A stretch of DNA of 64,000 nucleotides from Thermoanaerobaculales bacterium (GCA_035358815.1 DAOPQC010000010.1:62001-126000); one strand, 5' to 3'; positions 26,287-36,199 are shown, numbered from the stretch's first letter. Numbers and translations are program-made. Notes: generated by a model from the sequence alone, not told the origin.

Positions 26287-26367
26287 CCCGCATTCCTCGC
26301 CGCCCTCATGAATCGACGAGAGCGTGACCGGCAGACAATGCCACGGGAGTTGCTGAGAAATGCGGGC
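26286..26367. repeat. REP-like inverted repeat, copy 2
   Basis: Arms GCCCGCATTCCTC (from the helicase stop codon) and GAGAAATGCGGGC pair at 12 of 13 positions. The CCCGC-[AG]-TTTCTC core is shared with 8316-8396. The unit opens the 372-base gap before the small membrane protein. Confidence 0.55.
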
Positions 26368-26409
26368 CTTGGGGACGAAGTGGCACGAGCACCCGCTTTC
26401 GCGCCCAGC

Positions 26410-26590
26410 CTCGTTCCCGTTCCCGTTCCCGTTCCCGGAATCGGCCCAGGAAGTCGGAGCGACCATTCCGGCAGCAAGCAATGAGACGCAATTGGTTGCC
26501 ACCCTCCGCTGGGCGCGGCGCGTGATCGCGCGCCGGTCGCGGGCGCAAGTAAGTACTCGGGAACGGGAACGGGAACGGGAGCGGGAACGG
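26410..26590. repeat. composite palindrome A with hexamer arms
   Basis: The left arm (26410-26438) is four or five GTTCCC units and the right arm (26558-26590) is five CGGGAA units in inverted orientation. About 120 bases lie between them, with smaller inverted repeats such as CGCGCGTGATCGCGCG-like sequence. Folded, the arms would form a stem of about 30 bp. No gene is seen in 26287-26658. Confidence 0.6.
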
Positions 26591-26643
26591 ATTGGAGCGC
26601 CTCACCGCCAACGTCTCACGCTCGGGCTTGAGCGGTCGGGCGC

Positions 26644-26649
26644 TATCAT
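26644..26649 (+). promoter_or_regulatory. -10 hexamer for the gene at 26659
   Basis: TATCAT within GCTATCATGA, nine bases before the ATG. The same ten-base context occurs upstream of the RRM gene (48353-48362), which supports it as a real promoter element. Confidence 0.4.
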
Positions 26650-26658
26650 GAGAGCATC

Positions 26659-27075
26659 ATGCGATCCACCTACCTCTTCCTGATGCTGCTCTTCCCGGCC
26701 CTCGCGCTCCTCAACTCCTGGTGGTTCGCGCGCGAGCTGAAGCGGTTCCTGGCCGCCACGCCCGCGGTCGCGTCCGCCGCCGACCTCGAGCGCATGAAGA
26801 AGGTGGTGGGGCGCCAGATGTACGCGGCGCTGGCCCAGATCCTGCTCCTGGCCGCCGCGCCCGTGGTCTTCGTCGTCGGCCTGCTGCACCGCCAGCTCCA
26901 CCCGAGCGACGTGCTGTTCATCATCCTGCCGTCCGCGGTGGTGCTGCTGCTCTCCCTCTCCGTCAAGCGGATCGAGGCAGCCGTCCGCGGTCTCGACGCG
27001 GCGGACGACGAGCTGCGCCGGCAGCGCGACGCCATCGTCCGCACCTGGCTGGGGAAACCACTCCCCGATTGGTAG
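26659..27075 (+). CDS. small three-span membrane protein
   Basis: 138 residues with hydrophobic segments at about 4-22, 56-77 and 83-101, then a charged C-terminal helix (about 102-138) likely in the cytoplasm. No motif or family was recognised. Base use and an open frame free of long overlaps on the same strand support it as a gene. It sits between two composite palindromes and has a -10-like TATCAT just upstream with no ribosome site. Confidence 0.6.
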   Translation: MRSTYLFLMLLFPALALLNSWWFARELKRFLAATPAVASAADLERMKKVVGRQMYAALAQILLLAAAPVVFVVGLLHRQLHPSDVLFIILPSAVVLLLSLSVKRIEAAVRGLDAADDELRRQRDAIVRTWLGKPLPDW

Positions 27076-27084
27076 GCCACTCGC

Positions 27085-27306
27085 GTCCGTCCCCGTTCCC
27101 GCGAGGCGAGCACGAGGAATGCGCGTCTGGCGGGCGTGCCATCTTTGGCGATTTCGGGCGACCTTCCTCCTGGAAAGGTGTTCGAGCCCCAAATCGCCAA
27201 AGGTGGCTCCCTCGGGAAGCGCCTCCGGAGAATTGGCGCGTAGCGCACTGGAGGGCGGGGCGAACGAGCGGACTCGGGAACGGGAACGGGTACGGGAGCG
27301 GGAACG
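27085..27306. repeat. composite palindrome B with hexamer arms
   Basis: Outer arms are GTCCCCGTTCCCG-type (27085-27102) and CGGGAACGGG-type (27275-27306) hexamers, inverted. Inside lies a 21-base inverted repeat with about three mismatches (27138-27158 with 27187-27207, core CTTTGGCGATTT) and, at its centre, a small ACCTTCC/GGAAAGGT hairpin. The nested design matches palindromes at 26410 and 33696. It fills the gap before lhr. Confidence 0.65.
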
Positions 27307-27329
27307 ACACCGCCTCCCTCCCCCCATCC

Positions 27330-27358
27330 TTGACCCGGCCTGCGCCGCGCACTACCTT
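27330..27358 (+). promoter_or_regulatory. promoter of lhr
   Basis: TTGACC (27330-27335), a 17-base spacer and TACCTT (27353-27358). The GTG start follows after eight bases, so the mRNA probably begins at the start codon. No Shine-Dalgarno is present. Confidence 0.65.
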
Positions 27359-27366
27359 CCCTCTTC

Positions 27367-30300
27367 GTGACTCCCGCGGCCGACCCCCTCGAGCTGTTCA
27401 GCCCGCCGACCCGGTCGTGGTTCGCCGCTCGGATCGGCCAGCCGACCGAGGTCCAGAACCTGGCCTGGCCGGTCATCGCCGCCGGCGAGCACGTGCTGGT
27501 CACAGCTCCCACCGGCAGCGGCAAGACCCTCGCCGCCTTCCTGTGGGCGGTCGACCGGCTGCTCGGCGAGGCCTGGCCGGGCGGCCAGGTCCGCGTTCTC
27601 TACGTCTCCCCGCTGCGCGCGCTCGGCAACGACATCCGCCGCAACCTGCTCGAGCCTCTCGCCGGGCTGCGCGGGCAGTGGTCCGCCGCGGGCCTGGTCC
27701 CGCCCGCCGTCCGCGTCCTCTCGCGGACCGGCGACACCCCGCAGGCGGAGCGGCGGGCGATCGCGAAGAGCCCGCCCGAGATCCTGATCACCACCCCGGA
27801 GAGCCTCAACATCCTGCTCGCCTCGGCGAGCGGCCGTGCGCTGCTGCGCGGGCTGCGCTCGGTGATCCTCGACGAGGTCCACGCGGTGATCGACGGCAAG
27901 CGCGGCGTGCACCTGATGACCGCGGTCGAGCGGCTGGCGGCGCTGTCTGGCGAGCTCCAGAGGATCGCGCTGTCGGCGACGGTCAAGCCCCTCGACGAGG
28001 TCGCGCGCTGGGTCGGCGGGGCGGTCGTGGAGCAGACCGCCGACGGCGCGGTGTTCCGGCCACGCCGGGTGCAGGCCGTCGCCGCCGCCACCCCCAAGCG
28101 CTTCGAGCTCGAGGTCGCGCTTCCGATCGCCGAGCCCGGCGCCAGCCGTGACCCCGAGACTCTGTGGGCCGAGCTCACCGCACAGCTCAAGCGGGTGGTG
28201 CGCCGCAACCGCTCGACGTTGATCTTCGGCAACAGCAAGCGGATCGTCGAGAAGGTCGCCCGCTTCCTCAACGAGGCCGAGCCCGACCAGCTCGCCTACT
28301 CCCACCACGGCGCGCTGTCGCGCGAGATCCGCTCGGTGGTCGAGGACCGGCTCAAGGCGGGCTCGCTGCGCGCCATCGTGGCGACCAACTCGCTCGAGCT
28401 CGGCATCGACATCGGCAGCATCGACGAGGTGGTGCTGGTCCAGCCGCCGCCGACCGTGGCCTCCACCCTGCAGCGCCTCGGACGCTCCGGCCACCGCGTC
28501 GGAGAGACCAGCCGGGGACGGATCTACCCGCTCCACAGCCATGCCCTCATCGTGTCCGCGGTGCTGGCCCGGGCGGTGCTCGACGGTGACATCGAGCCCT
28601 CCCGGCCGATCGCCAACCCGCTCGATGTGCTCGCCCAGGTGCTGCTGTCAATGACCGTCGAACGGCGCTGGCAGCTCGACGAGCTCTACGACGCGGTGCG
28701 CGCCGCCGAGGCCTACCGGCAGCTGCCCAGGGCCCACTTCGACCTGGTGGTCGAGATGCTGGCGGGCCGCTTCGCCACGACCCGGGTGCGCGGGCTGCGT
28801 CCGCTGGTGTCGGTCGACCGGATCGACCGGACGATCCGCGCCCGCCCCGGGGCGGAGAGGCTGATCTTCACCTCCGGCGGCACGATTCCGGACCGCGGCT
28901 ACTTCACGCTGCGCATCGAGGGCAGCGGCGCTCCCCTCGGCCAGCTCGACGAGGAGTTCGTGTGGGAGCGCGCGGTCGGCGACAGCTTCAGCCTCGGCGT
29001 CCAGAGCTGGCGGATCCAGCGGATCACCCACAACGACGTGTTCGTCGCGCCGGTCGACTCCCGGTCCTCGATGGCGCCCTTCTGGAGGGCCGAGGAGCGC
29101 GACCGCTCGCACTTCCTCTCCGACCTGATCGGCCGCTTCCTGGAGCAGGTGATGCCACGCGTCGACGACCCGGAGCTCGCCCGCGAGCTCGAGCGGCGCC
29201 ATCGGCTCCAGCCTGCCGCCGCCGCCGAGCTGTGTCGCGTCCTCGCCGCGCAGGTCGCCGCCACCGGCACCCTCCCCCACCGCCACCAGGTCGTCGTCGA
29301 GCACACCGCCGCGCCCGACCGGCAGGGGAATCCCCGCCAGCTCGTCCTCCACACCATGTGGGGCGGCTGCGTCAACCGCCCGCTGGCCTACGCGCTCGCC
29401 GCCGCGTGGCGGGAGCGGTTCTCAACCCGGCCCGAAGTGATCCACGGTGACGACTGCGTGGTCGTCACCTACGACGCCGCTGCCGGCCCGGTCGATCCCT
29501 TCGCGCTGGTGCGGCCGCAGCGGCTCGAGGACCTGCTGAGGTCCACCCTGGAGAGCACCGGCTTCTTCGGCGCCCGCTTCCGCGAGGCTGCGGGACGCGC
29601 CCTGCTGCTGCCGCGCGCCGGCGGGCGCCGCCGCACTCCACTCTGGCTCAACCGGCAGCGCGCCAAGGAGATGCTCGAGGTGGTGTCCGGGCAGGGCGAC
29701 TTCCCGCTGGTCCTCGAGGCGTGGCGGGAGTGCCTGCACGACGCCTTCGAGCTGGAGGCGCTGCGCGAGCACCTGGCCGACATCGCCGACGGCACCACCG
29801 CGGTGCGCCACGTCACCACCGACGCGCCGTCGCCGTTCGCGGACCAGGTCGCCTGGCGCCAGGTCAACCGCCTGATGTACGAGGACGACCGTCCCCCCGA
29901 CCGCGCCGCGGGCGGACTGCGTGCCGACCTCGTGCGCGAGCTCGCCTTCGCCTCCCACCTGCGGCCGCGCATCCCGCGCCGACTTGTCGACGAGCTCGAG
30001 TCCAAGCTCCAGCGGACCGCGCCCGGCTACGCCCCCCGCAACGGCCCCGAGCTGCTCGAGTGGGCCAAGGAGCGCCGGGCAATCCCGGAAGGCGAGTGGC
30101 GGTCGCTGCTGGCCGCGGTCGAGCGCGACCACGCGGCGGACGTCTCGGCTGAGCTCGCGGCCATCGCCGATCGGCTCCTGGCCTGGCAGCCGCACGCCGG
30201 CGGACCGACCCTGGTCAGCGCGGCCGAGGCCATGCCGGCGATCGCGGCGGCGCTCGGCCGGCCGCTCGAATCGCTGCCCATCCGGTCCGCAGCGCTCGAC

Positions 30301-31852
30301 GGCGCGGCCGCGGACGGCGCCGCGCGGGCGCTCTCGCAGATGGTCGGCGCTCCCTCCTTCGAGCCGCCCGACACGACGCTCGCCGAGCTGCTCGGGGAGT
30401 GGCTCGCCGGCTTCGGGCCGGTCGAGCCGGAGTGGATCGCCCAGACCTTCGGCCTCGAGCGGTCCGCGGCGGCCGACGCCCTCGACGAGCTCGCGGATGC
30501 GCAGGCCGTCCTGCTCGACCAGATCAGCGAGGGCAGCGTCGCGATCGAGGCCTGCGACCGGGAGAACCTGGAGCGGCTGCTGCGGATGGCCCGCAGCGCG
30601 GCCCGGCCGTCCTTCCGCCCGCTGCCAGCCGAGGAGCTCCCGCTGTGGCTCGCCCACACCCAGGGCCTCGGCACGCGCAACGCCTCAATCGACGACCTCA
30701 AGTCGGCCATCGAGCGGCTGGTCGGCTGTCCGCTTCCCGTCGACCTCGTCGAGACCGAGATCCTGCCCGCGCGGATCGAGCCCTACCACCCGTCGTGGCT
30801 CGACGCGCTGCTCGCCGAGACCGAGCTCGAGTGGTTCGGGTGCGGCGAGCGCCGGATCGCCTTCGGGCTGGCCGGCGACCGCAACCTCGTGATCGAAGCG
30901 CCCGCCGACGACGGCGGCGCTGGGGGCGGCGAGGCGGATGGCGGCCGGCTGCTGCCGGGCGAGCTCGGCCGCTACACCTTCACCGATCTGTTGCGCCGCA
31001 GCGGCGCCGACTCCGGCGAGCTGCTCGAGGCGCTGTGGCGGGCCGCATGGCAGGGCGAGGTCGCCACCGACAGCTTCGCCCCGCTCCGCCAGGGCGTCGC
31101 GACCGGCTTCGAGGCGGCGCCAGTCGAGCCCGACCGCGCCGCCCCCCCGCCACCGTCCCAACTTCGACCGCTGGCGCTCCCGGCTGCCGGTGGCCGGCAG
31201 CTGGTTCCGGCTGCCGCCGCCCGCCCCGCCTGCCGACGCCCTCGACCGGGACGAGGCGGACCGCGACCGGGCGCGCCTGCTCCTCGACCGCCACGGCCTG
31301 CTGTTCCGGGAGCTGGTCGAGCGCGAGCTGCCGGCCCTCCGCTGGTCGGCGGTGTTCCGCTCGCTGCGCATGCTCGAGCTGGCCGGCGAGGCGGTCGCCG
31401 GCCGCTTCTTCGAGGGCATCCCCGGCCTCCAGTTCGTGACCCGGGCCGCCCTCCGCCGCCTCGAGGAGGGCCTGCCCGAGGACATGGTGTGGTGGCTCAA
31501 CGCCGCCGATCCGGCGTCACCCTGCAGCCTGGGGGCGATCGACCTCGGCATGTCCCTGCCGCGGCGGGTGGCGTCCAGCCACCTCGTCTTCCACGGCCGC
31601 CGGCTGGTGCTGACCTCCGAGCGGCGCGGCGCCCGGTTGACCATCTCGGTCGGCCCCGACCACCCCCGCCTCGGCGACTACCTCGAGGTGCTCCGCAGCC
31701 AGCTCGCGCGCTCGGTCGAGCCGCGCTCCGCGATCACCGTCGAGGAGATCAACAGCCAGCCGGCCGGGGCCAGCCCCTACCGAGCGGCGCTCCAACAGCT
31801 GTTCCAGGTCACGCGCACCCCGACCGCGCTCAAGCTCTCGCGGCGCTACTGA
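27367..31852 (+). CDS. lhr: Lhr-type ATP-dependent helicase, frameshifted
   Basis: Long superfamily-2 DNA helicase of the Lhr family, about 1495 residues if the frame is restored. Visible: Walker A APTGSGKT near 47-54, DEVH near 169, SATVKPL near 203, and the QRLGRSGHR motif VI near 372. Lhr core plus the large C-terminal region make up the rest. The frame is broken at the C7 run 31142-31148. Up to it the first frame fits; after it the protein continues in the +1 frame (PNFDRWRSRLP to TALKLSRRY, stop at 31852). The uncorrected frame runs on as Pro/Arg/Gly-rich sequence to 31896. Removing one C restores a single protein. Causes could be sequencing error, true mutation or slippage. In the broken state the last 235 or so residues are lost. 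Confidence 0.88.
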
Positions 31853-31928
31853 AGGAGCGTGTCGGGCATGGGCGCCTGAGCGCGCTGCTGATGTGATTGT
31901 TGTGGTTGGCCTCTGCCCACACGCTCCT
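31853..31928. repeat. dispersed element, copy 2 (GAGCGTGT family)
   Basis: Arms 31853-31868 (AGGAGCGTGTCGGGCA) and 31914-31928 (TGCCCACACGCTCCT) pair fully except for one bulged C. A related, decayed copy follows the TPR gene at 8202. It begins directly at the lhr stop and could act as its terminator or mRNA 3' stabiliser. Confidence 0.55.
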
Positions 31929-32119
31929 CGGGATGCGCTGCGCGCATCATAACGAGGTGAATCAGTCCGCCACGTCCGGCGAGGCGGCATCTGCCGCCCA
32001 GGGCTGGCCTGCCTCTCTGATGTGGAGATCCTCGAACGCCTGCTCGCCCTCAACCTCGAGCGTTCCGCTGATCGGAACGTGGAGGCGAGGAGCTCCGGAA
32101 CGGGAAGAGCCGGCTCGTC

Positions 32120-32230
32120 GTATTCTTCGCGTTCTTTGCGGGCTTCGCGGTTCAACCTCTTGCGCGTTCTTCGCGGCCTTCGCGGTTCAACCTCTTTCGC
32201 GTTCTTCGCGGGCTTCGCGGTTCAGCCTCG
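32120..32230. repeat. tandem 35-base repeat, about three copies
   Basis: Three degenerate copies, each built of TTCGCGTTCTTCGCGGGC then TTCGCGGTTCAACCTC. The inverse of the last part (GAGGTTGAACCGCGAA) recurs at 33836, so they belong to one family. No gene is seen in 31853-32264. Confidence 0.7.
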
Positions 32231-32264
32231 TGTTGCCCCGCCGAATCGGGCGCGGAGCCCGGAG

Positions 32265-33644
32265 TCAGGCGCGCGCGGCCGCCTCGATGTCCTGCACCGA
32301 CTTCGGGATCCCCGGGCCGAGCACGCGGCTCCCCTCCTCGGTGATCAGCAGGTCGTCCTCGATCCGGACCCCGCCGAAGCCGCGGAAGGCCTGCACCCGG
32401 TCGTAGCGGATGAACTCGGCGTGCCGGCCCTCGCGCCGCCAGCGGTCGATCAGCGCCGGGATGAAGTAGACGCCGGGCTCGACGGTGATCACGAAGCCCG
32501 GCTCGAGCCGTCGCGCGAGGCGAAGGAAGTTGAGGCCGAACTGGGTCGAGCGCGCCTCGCCCTCCGGGTACCCGACCAGGTCACCGAGGTCCTCCATGTC
32601 GTGGGCGTCGAGGCCGAGCATGTGCCCGATCCCGTGCGGGAAGAACAGCGCGTGGGCCCCCGCCGCCACCGCCTCGTCGACGTCACCCCGCATCAGGCCG
32701 ATCTCGCGCAGGCCCGACGCGATGGTCCGCGCCGCCACCAGGTGGACGTCGCGGTTGCTCGCCTCCGGCGAGGCGGCCGCGATCGCGGCCAGCTGCGCTG
32801 CCAGCACCACCTCGTAGACGTCGCGCTGCTCCGGTGCGAAGCGCCCGGTCACCGGCAAGGTCCGCGTGATGTCCGCGGCATAGCCGGTCGACGCTTCCGC
32901 GCCGGAGTCGATCAACAGCAGGCCGCCGGGCTCCAGCTGGTTCGAGTACACCTCGTTGTGCAGCACCTCGCCGTGGATGGTGACGATCGGCGGGAAGGCG
33001 AGCTGCCAGCCGCGCGCCACGACCGGCCCCTGCAGCGCCGCTGCCACCGCCGCCTCGCTCACCCCCGGCCGCGCAGCCGCGCCCGCGGCCCGGTACATCT
33101 CGGCGGTCACCGCCAGGGCGGCCTCGATCTCGGCGACCTCGGCCTCGGACTTGATCGACCGTTGCGCGATGACCGCGCGCACCAGCGGCGTCGAGGCCGC
33201 GCCGGCGACCGTGCCGGGGTCGATCCCGAGCAGCCGGGCAAGCTGGAGCGCCCGGTCGGCCCGATAGGGCGGCAGGTAGTGGACGGCCCCGCCGCCCTGC
33301 CGAACCGACCTCAGCCGCGCGCCGAGCTCGTCAGGGGTGCCAACCGTCTCCACGCCGGCGCCCGCCGCCAGCTCCGGGAGCGTGGCGTGCGGCCCGAACC
33401 AGACCAGGTCGTCGGGATGGGCGGCCGGGCCGTACACCGTCTCCGTGCCGCCAGGGTCGATGGTGAGGGCCAGCCCCACCGCCGAGACCCCGGTGAAGTA
33501 CAGGAAGGAGGAGTCCTGCCGGAAAGGCAGGTGGGCGTCCGCGTAGTTGCGGGAGATCGGCAGGTTGCCCATGAGCAGGATGGTGCCGTCGGGGACGTCG
33601 TCGCGTAGCCGCCGGCGCCGGTCGCGGTAGGTCGTGGTGTCCAT
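32265..33644 (-). CDS. M24 family metallopeptidase (Xaa-Pro aminopeptidase-like)
   Basis: 459 residues. An AMP_N-type N-terminal domain (about 5-140, including LPFRQDSSFLYFTG) precedes the pita-bread catalytic domain. The five metal ligands can be read as Asp246 (LIDSGAE), Asp258 (AADITRT), His341 (GIGHMLGLDAHD), Glu389 (VEPGVYF) and Glu429 (RIEDDLLI). This matches PepP, which removes an N-terminal residue before proline using two Mn ions. Prolidase activity (PepQ) cannot be excluded. The ATG is preceded by GGGAGGTGCACG. No signal peptide is present, so it is cytoplasmic. Confidence 0.93.
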   Translation of the reverse strand: MDTTTYRDRRRRLRDDVPDGTILLMGNLPISRNYADAHLPFRQDSSFLYFTGVSAVGLALTIDPGGTETVYGPAAHPDDLVWFGPHATLPELAAGAGVETVGTPDELGARLRSVRQGGGAVHYLPPYRADRALQLARLLGIDPGTVAGAASTPLVRAVIAQRSIKSEAEVAEIEAALAVTAEMYRAAGAAARPGVSEAAVAAALQGPVVARGWQLAFPPIVTIHGEVLHNEVYSNQLEPGGLLLIDSGAEASTGYAADITRTLPVTGRFAPEQRDVYEVVLAAQLAAIAAASPEASNRDVHLVAARTIASGLREIGLMRGDVDEAVAAGAHALFFPHGIGHMLGLDAHDMEDLGDLVGYPEGEARSTQFGLNFLRLARRLEPGFVITVEPGVYFIPALIDRWRREGRHAEFIRYDRVQAFRGFGGVRIEDDLLITEEGSRVLGPGIPKSVQDIEAAARA

Positions 33645-33670
33645 CGTGCACCTCCCTGACGTATCGCGTC

Positions 33671-33699
33671 ATTATCCACCAAGAAGGCGCGATTGTCCC
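33671..33699 (-). promoter_or_regulatory. promoter of the M24 peptidase gene
   Basis: Read on the minus strand: GGGACA (33699-33694), a 17-base spacer and GATAAT (33676-33671). The start would be near 33664, leaving a 20-base leader that contains the GGGAGG ribosome site. Confidence 0.5.
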
Positions 33700-33982
33700 G
33701 CTTCCGCTCCCGCTTCCGCGCCCGGACTGCGGAAGAGGCGTCGAGGCCGGACTCGATGACGGGGTCCGGGCTCGGGCGCGGGTGGCCCGAGGCGATGCCG
33801 CTGTATCTGGGATCGGCCGACCCCTTCCAGCACATTGAACCGCAGAGGACGCGGAAACCTCAGAGATCGTCGCGGACGAGGTCGCGTGACCGGGCTCCGC
33901 GTTCTCTGCGATCTCCGCGGTTCAGAGGACGGAACCCGGGCTCGGGCGCGGAAGCGGAAGCGGGCACGGAGACGGGCACGAG
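33696..33982. repeat. composite palindrome C with hexamer arms
   Basis: Outer arms: CCGCTTCCGCTCCCG-type (33696-33724) and GCGGAAGCGGAAGCGGGC-type (33940-33980), inverted. Inner arms: 33836-33867 and 33894-33925, which pair at least through TGAACCGC/GCGGTTCA and beyond with mismatches. The inner arms belong to the AACCGC family seen at 32120. No gene is seen in 33645-34075. Confidence 0.6.
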
Positions 33983-34075
33983 GGTCGGTCGCCGAGCCTC
34001 GTGGACGGTGCGCCGGAATCCCCGCCCGCCCCGCACCGTTGGACACGCTGTCCAGCGCCGAGGGAGAAGCCCGCT

Positions 34076-36199
34076 GTGCCCAACCGTCTCGCCCGCTCCG
34101 CCAGCCCCTACCTCCGGCAGCACGCCGGCAACCCGGTGGACTGGTACCCGTGGGGCGACGAGGCCTTCGCCCGGGCCCTCGCCGAGGACCGCCCGATCTT
34201 CCTCTCGATCGGCTATTCGACGTGCCACTGGTGCCATGTCATGGCGCACGAGTCGTTCGAGGACCCGATCGTGGCGGCGCTGATGAACGACGCGTTCGTC
34301 AGCGTCAAGGTCGATCGCGAGGAACGTCCCGACATCGATCAGGTCTACATGACCGTCTGCCAGCTGCTGACCGGGACCGGAGGGTGGCCGCTCACCGTCA
34401 TCATGACCCCGGACCGGCGCCCGTTCTTCGCCGCCACCTACCTCCCGCGAGCGCCGCGCTACGGGCGGCCCGGCATGCTCGACCTGGTGCCCAGGGTCCA
34501 GGCTTTGTGGCGGTCCGACCGCGCGACGCTGGTCGAGTCGGCGCAGCAGATCGTCGGCCAGCTCGAGCTCGCGACCGCCCGCCTGGGCGGCGGCGCGACC
34601 CCGGCCGGCCTGGCGGATGCCGCGGTCCGCCAGCTCGCCGACCGCTTCGACCCCAGCCACGGCGGCTTCGGCGACCGCCCGAAGTTCCCGTCGCCACACA
34701 ACCTGATCTTCCTGCTCCAGCACTGGCGCCGCACCGGCTCGGACGGTGCCCTGGCGATGACGGTGTCGACTCTGCGCGCGATGCGGCGCGGCGGCATCTG
34801 GGACCACGTCGGCTTCGGCTTCCACCGCTACTCCACCGACCGCGAGTGGCTGGTCCCCCACTTCGAGAAGATGCTCTACGACCAGGCCCTGCACGCCCTC
34901 GCATGCGCCGAGGCGTACCAGGCGACGGCCGAGGTGGAGTTCGCGCAGACGGCGCGCGAGATCGTGCGCTACGTGCTCCGCGACATGAGCGCGGCCGGCG
35001 GCGGCTTCCACTCGGCCGAGGATGCCGACAGCGAGGGCGAGGAGGGCCGCTTTTACCTGTGGACCGAGGCCGAGATCCGCAGCCTGCTCGACGAGAGGCT
35101 CGCCGAGGTCGCGATCGCGTCATGGGGCGTCGCGCGCGACGGCAACTTCCTCGACGAGGCGACCCGCAGGCGCACCGGCGCCAACATTCTCCACCGCCGC
35201 GAGAGCGCCGGCGAGACGGCGGCGCGGCTCGGTCTTGATCGGGCCGAGCTCGAGCGCCGCCTCGAGTCGGCGCGCGCCGCGCTGTTCGCCGCCCGCGAGC
35301 GGCGGGAGCGCCCGCTAAAGGACGACAAGGTCCTGGCCGACTGGAACGCCCTGATGGCCGCGGCGCTCGCCCGGCTCGGCCGCGTGCTCGGCGACCGGCA
35401 GGCCCTCGACGCGGCGCGGCGCACCGCCGAGCACGTGCACGGGCTGCGGTCGGCCGACGGCCGCCTCCTCCATCGCGGGGGCGCAGGGGACGGCGCCGTC
35501 CCGGGCTTCCTGGACGACCACGCCTTCCTCACCTGGGCCTGGCTCGAGCTCTACGACGCGACCCTCGAGCCGGAGCACCTGGCTCGTGCACTCGACCTCC
35601 AGCAGGCGACCCTCGACCGCTTCTGGGACGACGCCGGGGGCGGCTTCTTCCTCACCGCCCACGGCAGCGAGGAGCTCCTGGTGCGGCCCAAGGAGGCCCA
35701 CGACGGCGCGATCCCGTCCGGGAACTCGGTGGCGACGGCGAACCTGGTCCGATTGGCCCGCCTCACCGGTCGCGCCGACCTCGCCGCCCGCGCCGACGCG
35801 GTGGCCGCCGCGTTCGCTGGCGATCTCGCCACCGCCCCGGCGGCCCACTGCCACATGCTGGCGGCCCTCCAGCTCGGCGCCGGCCCCTCGCTCGAGATCG
35901 TCATCGCCGGCGATCCCGCCGACGCGGCGACGCAGCGCCTGCTCGAGGTGGTGCGCTCGCGCTACCCGCCGCACGCCGTGCTGCTGCTGGTCCCCCCCGG
36001 CGAGCCCGGCGGCACGGTGCGGGCGCTCGCCCCCTTCACCGAGCACCACGCGCCGATCGACGGCCGGCCGGCGGCCTACCTTTGCCGCAACCACGCGTGC
36101 CGGCTGCCCACCGTCGATCCGGACGAGCTCGCGAGGATGCTCGACGAGCACTCGCCTGGCGACCGGCCGCCGGCGTCCGGCCCCGGCCCGGTGGGCTGA
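34076..36199 (+). CDS. YyaL/SSP411-like thioredoxin-fold protein (DUF255)
   Basis: 707 residues. The N-terminal thioredoxin-like domain has SPYLRQHAGNPVDWYPW (10-26), typical of the family, and the redox pair Cys50-His-Trp-Cys53. The rest is an (alpha/alpha)6 barrel-like region with KDDKVLADWNALM near 420 and EAHDGAIPSGNSV near 545, resembling glycosidase or epimerase barrels. Full-length members have this same layout; the biochemical role is unknown. The GTG start at 34076 follows AGGGAGA eight bases upstream. Upstream in-frame codons to 34001 have no support. Confidence 0.88.
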   Translation: MPNRLARSASPYLRQHAGNPVDWYPWGDEAFARALAEDRPIFLSIGYSTCHWCHVMAHESFEDPIVAALMNDAFVSVKVDREERPDIDQVYMTVCQLLTGTGGWPLTVIMTPDRRPFFAATYLPRAPRYGRPGMLDLVPRVQALWRSDRATLVESAQQIVGQLELATARLGGGATPAGLADAAVRQLADRFDPSHGGFGDRPKFPSPHNLIFLLQHWRRTGSDGALAMTVSTLRAMRRGGIWDHVGFGFHRYSTDREWLVPHFEKMLYDQALHALACAEAYQATAEVEFAQTAREIVRYVLRDMSAAGGGFHSAEDADSEGEEGRFYLWTEAEIRSLLDERLAEVAIASWGVARDGNFLDEATRRRTGANILHRRESAGETAARLGLDRAELERRLESARAALFAARERRERPLKDDKVLADWNALMAAALARLGRVLGDRQALDAARRTAEHVHGLRSADGRLLHRGGAGDGAVPGFLDDHAFLTWAWLELYDATLEPEHLARALDLQQATLDRFWDDAGGGFFLTAHGSEELLVRPKEAHDGAIPSGNSVATANLVRLARLTGRADLAARADAVAAAFAGDLATAPAAHCHMLAALQLGAGPSLEIVIAGDPADAATQRLLEVVRSRYPPHAVLLLVPPGEPGGTVRALAPFTEHHAPIDGRPAAYLCRNHACRLPTVDPDELARMLDEHSPGDRPPASGPGPVG

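Noticed and set aside
31149..31896. C-terminal tail of the uncorrected lhr frame
   Set aside because: After the C7 run this frame turns into Pro/Arg/Gly-rich sequence, while the adjacent frame continues with Lhr-like sequence to 31852.
32120..32230. CRISPR array
   Set aside because: The copies are back to back, with no spacers of even length and no unique sequence between them; no cas genes are near.
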